From Pleurotus djamor (Eukaryota; Basidiomycota; Agaricomycetes; Agaricales; Pleurotaceae), in contig JAPEVF010000053.1 in NCBI GenBank assembly GCA_029747585.1, positions 1-64,000 of the forward strand: a stretch of DNA of 64,000 nucleotides, in the 5' to 3' direction. The translations under genes were made by a program, and so were the position numbers. The notes beneath the pieces were generated by a model, which saw only the letters and a list, made by a program, of their open reading frames with translations, was not told the DNA's origin and did no database searches. Shown piece after piece: positions 55,387-64,000 of the stretch. Each line of letters opens with the position of its first letter. Positions within the stretch are counted from its first letter, which is position 1.

Positions 55387-57508
55387 ATGGCAGTTCCCGT
55401 CATCCAAAGGCCGCTCAGAGGCTCGCGTATCGCCTCTTTCTATCCTGTAAAATCACTTCCAGCCCTCTCATCGCTTGACAGCGCCTTTCAGCTACAAGAA
55501 TACATATCTTTGCTTATACGCCTGGATGTTCACGACGTGGATACCATCGTTTCTATTCCAGGAAAGAACGCTACGAAGCCTTCCGCTGTGGAAACAAAGG
55601 CTGAGAATGGGGAGGTCGAAGGTGGTGAAGATGGCAAGGTGGCAGAGGATGGCGACGGAAACACTGGGGAAACAAGAAAGGGCGAGGTTTTGGTGGACAA
55701 GGCCTGCTGGATATACGAGCAGCTACGGTGCGTGCTTCCCCCATAAAATGCAGCATATCTTTCTCATTTCTCATAAACTTCCAGGAGGCTTGCTCAGGAT
55801 CTCACGCATCCATTGATAACGATGCTTCAACAGGAATGCACGCGAAGAACATGTCCAGAAATGAAAGCCGGTGAATGGCTCTACCTCTGTGTCGCCCATG
55901 GCACTGACGGAGCTATGGAGGTGAGTCAACTTGAGCCTTTCACGGAGGAGATGATGGTTCTAACCCATGAATCAGTCGTGTTGTGCGATAGACTACATCC
56001 TCCATACCCTGGATAGCGCAACAGCACTTTTGAACTCTCCTCGAACTTTCCCTTCACGACTCCAAATACCGCAATCCTCTCACCGCCACTTTTCATCTCT
56101 CGCACGACGTCTTGGTCGTATCTTCGCTCACGCGTACTTCCATCACCGTGAAGCTTTCGAGCAAGCCGAAGCTGAATCCTCGTTGTACGCCAGATTCCTC
56201 GCGCTGACGAGTAAATTCGAGCTCGTACCTGTGGATTTCTTGGTCATTCCAAGAGGCTTTGGGTTTGGGGAGAGCGACAATAGCGCGGCAGAAGATACGG
56301 ATAGAACGGGAAGAGACTCAAAGCCCCCTCGAATGCTTGCTGCGTCTACAACAAATGACCACCCTCTCAATGCTTATGAACCAACTGCTAGCCATACCGA
56401 ATCTGACGTCAATGTTCCCCCGGCCTCTGGACAGCCTGTCAGTGGCCCCCCAGGGCTGGGTATCGATACCGTCATGCTTCTGGACCCTACTCCCCAACCT
56501 CAGCAAATTGCTCTCCCTGAAAGCGGGAGTGAATCGCCCAAGAAAGTTGGTCGTAGCCGCACCGATACCATGGTCCTCAGCGACATATCCTTCATTGCCG
56601 AAGAGTTATCCAAAGCCGACTCGACCAGCCCTAGCTCCGAAGGCGAAACCGCTGCGAGTGGGAGCAGCAATACTACGGAGCCAACGTCCATCATTGAAGC
56701 TGACAATTTCACCATCCTTCAACGTGGAGGAGAGCCAGAGAGCAAGCCTCAACCTACAGAACCTCCCATCGCGGAACCAACTACCGAACCACCTGTGACT
56801 GAAGAGTCTCCACCCGAACCTACTCCGTCTGTCCCAGAAACCTCAGAGCCTTCACTGCCCGAAGATTCGGCACCAGCGACTATTGCCCCGATCTCTGCGG
56901 AGCCCCCCGTGGCCACGGCGGAACCGGCTGCACCAGAGTCTACCGAACCACTTCCCACACCGTCATCCTCAACCGTGCCTGCGGACGTTCCCTTGGATGT
57001 GGACGACGAGGTTTCTCCTTTGGAGACGCCTACCACTCAAGAAGGCGAGTCGCACGCAGAAAGTGAGATCGCTGATACGGCGGAGATCTCCATTGGCATA
57101 GTAGAGATCAAGGACGAGGCAAGTCTCAAAGCTGAAGAGCCCGCTTCGGAAGCTGTCCCCGAAGATAAAGACTCCCGGGTCATAGAGAGTCGAGGCGCTC
57201 CCACAGAAGATCAAGCATCGCCCCCTGCCTCTAAGGAAAACGAAGCCGCAATGGCAGCTTCGGGAACGTCCACCATCGATGCCACGCTCCCGCTGACCAA
57301 TACTACTGTGGATGTCTCGCCTGCTTCAGGAACTTTCCCTCCTACCGAGACCGAAGAGCCCATCCCTGAATTCACACCCGCAGGCAACGTGGACACGACG
57401 TCGACAAGTACACAAGAGAAAGAAGTTGAAAAAGCTGACGCCACCAAGGACGATCAAAGCACTGACCACTCAAAGGAGACACCCTCCACGGTTTCGCCAT
57501 CTGCATAG
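55387..57508 (+). CDS. MOB kinase-activator (phocein/Mob4-type) domain protein with long acidic tail
   Basis: Three exons (55387-55732, about 55792-55920, 55976-57508). The Mob domain starts KSLPALSSLDSAFQLQEYIS and includes WIYEQLRRLAQDLTHPLITM. The zinc-binding cysteines are in ECTRRTCPEMKAGEWLYLCV, followed by AHGTDGAMEQSCCAIDYILH and the His pair in LGRIFAHAYFHHREAFEQAE. This reads as phocein/Mob4, the STRIPAK complex subunit, rather than Mob1/Mob2. An inserted acidic loop (GEVEGGEDGKVAEDGD) lies between helices. The last 390 or so residues are Pro/Glu/Ser/Thr-rich, low complexity and probably disordered, much longer than usual for phocein. The stop is at 57508. Confidence 0.87.
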
Positions 57509-58991
57509 CTGCGTTAGGAGTTTTTTTGTTCGTGGTTCTGCTCGAATTCTACTTCATCCCTTCATGACGTAGATGGCGCATCCTCTTCCCACGATAGAAG
57601 AGTTCCAGAGAACATCACATGGGCCCGCCGACTTCGAACCCTCACTGCAAGCTACCTTATGTCGCAATGTCACACTGATGCCTCTGTTGTACCTCTATGC
57701 CTGATTTACGACTATATGCCCTGAACGTGTCAATTATGAGCTACGCGATCCCTTCCCACTTGTTGAAGTCACTCACGCGTCCCTCCATAGTTGGTAATGT
57801 GAATTTGCGTGCGTCCCTCCGAAAAACACCGCTTGTCATATGTTGCAGTTGTTTTCATAAATTATGGCCATTCCGCCGTTCGAAACGAGAGCAACTTTCT
57901 ATTCTCACAGGATCGACTATCCTCCTCTCGTCATAGAGGTTGGTTTCCAGCCCAGAGCAACTTCAGGCTTGGAATGTCTTGTATTTCCGGCTTATGCATA
58001 CCAACGTTCTCCTCTCGCTACATCGTCATAATTCCTATGGAAGGTAAATCTCCAGAGATCCAGATGCTGGCACTGAGCCGATGTGCCCAATCTAGGGCTG
58101 CTACACCCAGACGAACGACGCTGATAATCGCTAATCGAAATCGGTGATCCTTCGTCGCCATCGTGGTCAACGTCAACACCCATCCGCACCGACCTCTCCT
58201 CCCCAACGGCAATTACACAATTCTTCAATCCCTGTCAAGTTGCCGGGTGCGCGGATTTCGGCGGTTCACAGTTTTCGCTCCTTCCAAGGCATATCTCTTT
58301 TTTATGGGGTTGACTTGTCTTTTTGGGCTCCCTCTGGAAGAGAAGGCATATGCCCCAATGAAACCACTCCCGTCAAATTTTGCGGTTCCCCTTTTGCCAT
58401 CCGTCCGGGTAATAAGGAATGTACGCTGGTGCATTGATTCGATTCTGGTTTTTACTCTTATGCTTGAACGCTGCTCGCCTTCAAAGCATTACCCGGAGAT
58501 CGATAAAAGCTAGCTTGTTTTCGCAGACTCCTGGACGAACGAGGGCCTGGTCTTGCTGCGCTGCACACTCTGCACCTCTCTGTACTTGGTTTTCCCCACA
58601 TTCAATCCTGAGTTTCTCCGGAAAAAATTAATGTACATCAGGTCGCCTCCGGTCATTCAGAAAATTGAATAAAGATACCGAACGGAATCCACCATTTGGA
58701 ACACAGTAGAGTCGACCCTGCTGGGGCAGTATCGCGCCGACGAAACGGTGGCAGCGTGGAAGCACCTTATTTCGTCCACTACTTAAGCCTCTGCAAGAGA
58801 CCACCTCCACCCCCATCTACAGCTTTAAACCCGTGTTCATCATATCTGATAAACCTCATCCTCATCGCATTAGCTACAAGATCGTCCTACCGTTGCCCTC
58901 CCTCGCCTAACCAACATCTTACCAGTTACCTCTTCCAAGCCTCTTCCTTACTTCGCCAGGCTCTTGTGCTGGGCGTATTACTTCAAGTATT
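57509..58991. other. Intergenic
   Basis: 1.5 kb with only short overlapping frames (60-116 codons) on both strands. None shows a domain. The last 300 bases are the probable promoter and leader of the small membrane protein gene at 58992. Confidence 0.5.
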
Positions 58992-59456
58992 ATGCATACC
59001 TTTGCCCAGATCTCCTCCTCGGCGAGCCCTCTGGATACAGAGCCTTCTTCGAGGAAGGTTGAACACAGAGGACATCAATACTGGCCCTCACAGTATCCTC
59101 TTTTTGACTATCCTCCCTTGGACGGACAACGCCAGGAACGCCAGCGGTCGATGACGTCACCCCAGCGCCTGCATCCAGTCCTTGGTGGAAACGAGGTACT
59201 TCTACAACATGTTAGTCGTTTCCATTCGATTCCAATGTCTAACTTCGCTCCATCATTTCATATCCTACAGGAAGCCAACAACAACCATGGCGCTGGGACG
59301 TTTAACCGTATCGGAAATAACCAACACAATTACAATCATTTTTGCGAGCACCGTCCTCGGACGGGCGCTCCCAAGGCCGCTCCCACAAACCACCACCTGG
59401 TCATTTTCATGGTGTTGGTGTTCCTAATACTTTGGAAACTTATAGATGTGATGTGA
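58992..59456 (+). CDS. Small single-TM protein with G/N-rich motif, tandem copy 1
   Basis: Two exons (58992-59195, 59271-59456) give 129 residues. Exon 1 starts MHTFAQISSSASPLDTEPSS and is polar. Exon 2 starts EANNNHGAGTFNRIGNNQHN, a G-x-G-T-(F/L)-N-R-(I/V)-G-N-(D/N)-Q-H-N motif rich in Asn and His, then a basic spacer (EHRPRTGAPKAAPTNHH) and a C-terminal hydrophobic helix (LVIFMVLVFLILWKLIDVM). The intron is 75 nt without a stop, so retention would keep the frame. The same two-exon plan and both conserved ends occur in copy 2, which supports a real gene. Similar G/N motifs occur in mushroom NACHT and kinase proteins, by recollection. Probably tail-anchored; function unknown. Confidence 0.7.
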   Translation: MHTFAQISSSASPLDTEPSSRKVEHRGHQYWPSQYPLFDYPPLDGQRQERQRSMTSPQRLHPVLGGNEVLLQHVSRFHSIPMSNFAPSFHILQEANNNHGAGTFNRIGNNQHNYNHFCEHRPRTGAPKAAPTNHHLVIFMVLVFLILWKLIDVM

Positions 59457-60237
59457 CGTGTACGTGCTTTGTGAAAATACTTAATCCTATCTTACGGAAT
59501 ATTACTCTAACATATCCGCGTCCGTATCTTTAGGTGTTTCCATAACTTTGTATCTTATTTGGGATTCCTTTGGGTGTCTTTCGGGCTTTAGGATACATTG
59601 TACTTTTGGGTTTCTTAATTCAGCGTCGACCGTTCGACCGCTCGTGATCGTTTTCTCCTCTACTCTTTCGTCTCTTCTGTACTGTGTCGCTACGCTATGA
59701 GTTTGTCTAGGTGGCTGGCACTCCTACGCTTGGCCAGTATCTGGACGAGAGCTGGTCCCACAGCCCGGTCGATGTCCGATTTTTGGAGAACTCAATGGCC
59801 GGAAAATGCGGACGGTCCGAATTCACTTTGCAATGGCAAAAACCACCCGCACAATTGAGCGTCCGGGAAATAGGGATTTTGACGGTCATTTCGGGACAGT
59901 AGACAGACCCGAGGCCTGAGTCGTCCTGTGAAACCATCGACACAAATCTCCCTATTTCGACAACCTCATAAGTAGCGGCCTGGTAACGAAGCCTGACTTA
60001 GACTGAACAGCCTCAAGGACTTTCGGTGTCCAGGATCCTCAGCAGCTGAAGCCATTCAATACCGAGTGGCTGTTCCAACCCGGCGCCGAGGGCGGTTTGG
60101 CGCTCGCCTCTACCTAGGTTTGTTTTAGAGTATAGTGTATATAAGACGATGATAAATTCAAGACAGATAACCTCCCACTCTCGGCTCATCATCCTTGAAG
60201 CTTGACGTTCTAGTCGCTCTCCACACGCACATTTGAA
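59457..60237. other. Intergenic between the small TM genes
   Basis: 3' region of copy 1 and promoter of copy 2. A 63-codon + frame (59711-59902) has no recognisable feature. Confidence 0.5.
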
Positions 60238-60676
60238 ATGCAAACCTTCACTCAAAGCTCTTCCTCAGCCCTTCCACTGGAAGTAGAGGCCTCTGTTGCT
60301 CAAATGGAACATACACAACCTCGAAATTTGTCCCCATCGTACTCACATATACGATCTGAAAGACGGCAGGCAAACATCGTGGCCGGCGAGCATCTACTTT
60401 CAGGAGCTCAGGAGTGCGTGTTCAGGGGAAGCAAGGTAGTATTTCACAACCCGCCGCTCGCCCGCATTCAACGCCTAACTACGGTGCATCACTCTTAAGG
60501 AAACCAACAGTAACTACGGCTCTGGTACTCTCAACCGTGTCGGAAACGACCAACATAATCATAACCATTTCCACAAGCACCGTGGTCCGAGGCTTCCTGC
60601 TCCTACAAATCACCACCTTGTCATTTTCATGGTCCTGGTGTTTCTAATACTTTGGAGAATTATTGACGGGATGTGA
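60238..60676 (+). CDS. Small single-TM protein with G/N-rich motif, tandem copy 2
   Basis: Exons 60238-60435 and 60500-60676 give 124 residues. Start MQTFTQSSSSALPLEVEASV matches copy 1 (M-x-T-F-x-Q-x-S-S-S-A-x-P-L). Exon 2 starts ETNSNYGSGTLNRVGNDQHN, then HNHFHKHRG, PAPTNHH and the tail helix LVIFMVLVFLILWRIIDGM, nearly identical to copy 1. The middle of exon 1 has diverged completely, so the two ends are under selection. The 64-nt intron breaks the frame if retained, unlike copy 1. The extreme C-terminal helix with only three or four residues after it fits a tail-anchored protein. Confidence 0.72.
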
Positions 60677-61533
60677 TGGGTGGGTGGTCTTGGAAAACCC
60701 CATCTTGCGACGACTGACATGCACGCATTTTAGGTCTGGTTGTTTTATAGTTATTTGTCACCCATTGTTTAAGATTCTATGGTATTTTATCCACTTTCTA
60801 CATGAATTTTGAACTTGATCAAACGGAAGCATCTCAACCGTTGAGATGGATCGTGCAAGGCTTTGGCAGGTCGCGATCAGCCTGTCAGGCGCTAAAGTGA
60901 TCAGGGGCAATCCTAGGAGTACTGAGTATACGACCTTTCTTTGGTCGCCAATTCAGTGTTTCTAGTCCCACTTTCGCGTTGGTCGTCCACCTGGGTAGCA
61001 GCTGATACTACTGTCATGAGAGCGCCCACTTCTCGCTTCGTGCGACCAACACAATCGCTGGAAACGCGCAAAGCCTGCCGAGCACTCATCCTCCGTGTAT
61101 TTTGGGACTGACCCAGAGTACCTACAGGATAGTACTCACAGCTCCGTCTGCTGAATAGATACTCGCTGGTCTTCTTCCCGTGAACTCCTGTCCTTGGGTA
61201 TTAGGAAGAGCTCCGAAACGCAGCCTCGAATCCTGCCGAAGTCATTGTCGGGCACGGGGGCATAGCGGCCATCACTTTAGCTTGGCTTCACGAAGACTAC
61301 GATACTTAACAGGGAACCTGTCCAGCCAGTTTGAATCAATCGTCGTCAGTTGGGCGGTCTGATATAAGCAAACCGCGCGATATGATTGGCTCGCGTGACT
61401 GGTACGGTACTCACAGGGGCCCTGACGCCTGATTCCAACCGCTTCTCTGCCTTCCAGTCCCATTTCCTTAAGTTTACGACCTTCCTGCTCTCCCGTCCTT
61501 CTTTATGCCCCCGTTTCTACCACCTTTCAAACG
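60677..61533. other. Intergenic
   Basis: Contains a short perfect hairpin near 60832-60850 (catctcaac-c-gttgagatg). Otherwise no gene or motif is recognised. Confidence 0.5.
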
Positions 61534-63398
61534 ATGAGCCCCAACTACCTTTCTCATCTTGCGAGTCACTCGAGTCTGGAGAGCCAGCAGGTCATGGAGG
61601 AGATAATAAAGAAACGGATCGGCGCAATGGCTTTGATATTCGTCGTTTCACTATTCGGTGCGTCCATGGCCATCCGTTTTCGTGATTTCTGAGGCCGGAC
61701 ATGGCTTTTTCAGCTGTTACGTTCCCTGGGATGTCGAGAAAGATAAAAATCCTTCGAATCCCCCACTATGTTTTCTTTGTCGGAAAACACTTCGGGACAG
61801 GTTCGTCTAAGTCCACCCTCCGGCTTTGACTGTCTGAGGAACTTTTCAGGCGTCATCTTGGCAACGGCATTCTGCCATCTCCTCCAGGATGCCTTCACCT
61901 CTCTGCTAGATCCAGAGGTCCAAAAACATACGAATGTTGCTCGCTGGACGGGTCTGATAATGTCAGTATGTGCCCTGAAGCTGCGCTACGTCGTGCTCAT
62001 AACGCCCCGACCAGACTTTGCTCTCTCTTGGCCATCTTTCTCATCGAATGTGAGTCCTTATCGATATCTCCGGTATTCCGCGGCGGCTAATCGGTCGTTT
62101 CGCACACGTTTCGCAGACATATCTACCTCCTACGTCGACCGACTCAATGCCGACCCGTCTTCCCCCACCTCACCCGCCAACTCTCCCTCAAGACCCACCT
62201 CCCCAGATCCTCCTCCAATAGCTGTCGTACTCAATCAAGACATACCGCGTTCGCCGTCGGAACGAACGCCGCTCATTCTTTCTCGCAGCCCATCTCCCAA
62301 CGGGGTCCCCATCCCCGGGCGCCAACGTTCACACTCCCTACACGAACCCTCATCCCCGTACTTGCCTCTAATACACTCCAACAACCCACGATATGTGAAC
62401 ATCCTCGGAGACAGAGACCACCACCGGTGTTGCTGCACTCATGACGAGTTCTGTGGTACGAAACGCAGAGAGAGGAAACCCAGGCACAGCAACAGCCAGA
62501 GACAGAAGATGCATACAGTCCATGAAATCCCGCCTGCGAAGCCTTCGGTCGTGGGCATCTTTGTTCCTGCAGAGTATGTGAACCACGAAAGTGAGGATCG
62601 TACGGACGAAGACCGGGGGAGATCGCCAGAGAGAACTCCTCGCCCCCGTGATGGCGGCGGCCATCATCATCATGACTTAAACTTCCTAGGGGATGGGGAC
62701 CACACCAGTCCCAGCCCGGCGCCTGGAGGAGGCCGAAGACGTCAAGTTGTTGGCATACTGGTATGTTTCCCACCCGCTTTCGTCGGCTGGCTCGTATTCT
62801 GACGATGCCTTGCTAGGTGCTGCAACTTGGTATCATGATACACTCCCTTGTGATTGGGCTAACACTCTCTATCACCCCCAAGTCTGACTTCAGTACGTTT
62901 ACCATTATATCCATCCATCATTCACAGCACCCCATGCTGACCTTCCCTTTAGCGCCTCTCCTTACGGCAATATTTTTCCATCAACTCTTCGAAGGGTTAT
63001 CCCTCGGAATCCGCATTGCCAGCCTTCCACCACCGCCATCACCGAACAAAGATGAGCATGAGCATCCCTCATCCAGTTCTCATCCCCATTCCCATTCCTC
63101 AGGCGGTTCCATCCTTTCTGCCACCCTGTCCTTCCTCTTCGCGGCAACGACACCCGCTGGTATCCTCATAGGATTAATCTCATTCGGCGTCGGTGAAGGT
63201 GTACATCTACGCCTAACTCAAGGCATCATGTCGGCCGTTTCCGCGGGTATGCTGATCTACGCTACGTGCGTAGAAATGCTTGCCGGAGACTTTGTTATGG
63301 ACCCACATATGCATATGGGTCCTGGGGGTGTACGAAGACAGGTTGTTGCACTGGTTAGTTTGCTTTGTGGGGTTGTAGGGATGTCTCTTGTCGATTAG
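61534..63398 (+). CDS. ZIP-family zinc/iron transporter
   Basis: A multi-exon membrane transporter importing Zn2+ (or Fe2+) into the cytosol. Start 61534, MSPNYLSHLASHSSLESQQV, then TM1 AMALIFVVSLFAVTFPG. TM2 carries HYVFFVGKHFGTGVILATAF and CHLLQDAF. A disordered cytosolic loop of about 200 residues between TM3 and TM4 is Ser/Pro-rich, with CCCTHDEFCG and a GGGHHHHDLNFLGDGDH histidine cluster. TM4 has the ZIP signature LGIMIHSLVIGLTLSI, and TM5 has IFFHQLFEGLSLGIRI. TM6-TM8 are in TTPAGILIGLISFGVGEGVH and VSAGMLIYATCVEMLAGDFV, ending VVGMSLVD at 63398. The metal-site His and Glu residues of TM4 and TM5 are present. It is of the Zrt1/Zrt2-like fungal type with an unusually long loop. Confidence 0.92.
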
Positions 63399-64000
63399 AA
63401 CTTTTGCTGTGACTGTGAGTTTGCCGTTCGCGTGTTTGGCCTCGTGTTTTCCAGCTAGTATATTTGTAGAGGTTTTGTGGTTTGCTGTGTCTGTAATCTC
63501 TCAGCTTGGTAGCTGCTAACAAGTAGATGGACTCAGAGGATGAAATCGAGAGAATTGTATGAGCGCAGCAAGTTCTTTTGCTTGCGGACTCGGCCTAACT
63601 GCAACATCATCTCCCAAGACACTTACGACTCTCAGACCCACTGGTGAGCTTGCCTCTCCTTACCGATGGTCGGTAACAACTCACACCAAGAATGGAGTGC
63701 TCGACCGACCAGAGGACACGCTAGGCTTGTGACCATCCTACCTCATTGGCTACACCCTTCGTTCGATCCCTTAGCCAGCGCCTAAGGAGCAGAGGAACGA
63801 GTCACCTAGGCCTGAGAGTGATGGTTCAATGCATCGCACACACACTAAATCAAATTATTACCGTGCGATGAGAATTTGAACAGAGCCAAGCTCTCTGCTC
63901 GGTTAGGGTCCTGTCATTTGGTGGCGGTTAATGGGAAATCCTTCACAAAAGGAATCTGGAAATCCTTTTTGGGATTTTTCTTGCACAGAATAAAGCTTCA
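63399..64000. other. Intergenic to window end
   Basis: 3' region of the ZIP gene. No coding or RNA feature is recognised. Confidence 0.5.

Noticed and set aside
56749..57036. Gly/Ser/Val-rich frame on the minus strand
   Set aside because: Antisense shadow of the Pro/Glu/Ser/Thr-rich MOB tail.
60832..60850. Perfect 9-bp hairpin as a possible terminator
   Set aside because: It lies about 150 bp beyond the stop of the small TM gene, and such hairpins do not end fungal Pol II genes; it is probably chance.
63700..63800. tRNA-like 'gttcgatccc' sequence
   Set aside because: No matching acceptor, D or anticodon arms could be folded upstream. Other 'ttcgaa' matches in the window also failed.
1..64000. 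CRISPR arrays, bacterial promoters or phage elements
   Set aside because: Intron-rich eukaryotic nuclear DNA; no regularly spaced short repeats were seen.

Overview
The window is nuclear DNA of a filamentous basidiomycete, most likely an Agaricomycete. The genes are cut by many short GT-AG introns (about 43-75 nt). Several families are typical of mushroom genomes: DUF6534-type 7TM proteins, GMC oxidoreductases, expanded P450s, BTB/POZ and F-box proteins, and an rve-type integrase-core transposase. Runs of N, densest at 11.1-13.8 kb, show that parts of the assembly are poor; at least two genes carry an N where the reading frame changes (6272 and about 23939).

Layout. 1-4.9 kb: eroded sequence with a possible RNA-dependent RNA polymerase fragment, a pyrimidine-rich diverged tandem duplication and a doubtful small gene. 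5.0-7.1 kb: a MICOS subunit (MIC26/27 type) back to back with a conserved membrane protein. 7.3-18.5 kb: a redox group made of a P450, a secreted GMC oxidase, a DUF6534 membrane protein and an intracellular GMC dehydrogenase. 19.3-22.1 kb: a Cla4/PAK kinase with PH, CRIB and kinase domains. 23.6-24.1 kb: a mitoribosomal uS19m-like gene.

The outstanding object is 24444-30239: a complete 5.8-kb DNA transposon. It has about 63-bp terminal inverted repeats (the outer 40 bp identical) and a perfect 6-bp target duplication (TCCTCC). It carries an intact five-exon DDE transposase, an intact accessory gene of unknown function, and a divergently transcribed BTB/POZ gene as apparent cargo. It sits about 50 bp upstream of an F-box gene start, in what was the intergenic region between uS19m and that F-box gene.

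30.3-40 kb: housekeeping and accessory genes (F-box, SET-MYND, amidase, DUF7137-like surface protein, Atg27-like MRH protein). 40.4-44.2 kb: an exo-rhamnogalacturonan-lyase-like gene. 44.2-48.2 kb: a tandem pair of large paralogs of unknown function. 48.7-54.9 kb: three tandem 7TM receptor-like paralogs with matching intron positions. 55.4-57.5 kb: a MOB/phocein-type protein. 59.0-60.7 kb: two tandem small single-TM proteins with a G/N-rich motif. 61.5-63.4 kb: a ZIP zinc transporter. Three neighbouring tandem families within 17 kb suggest a region of active local duplication.
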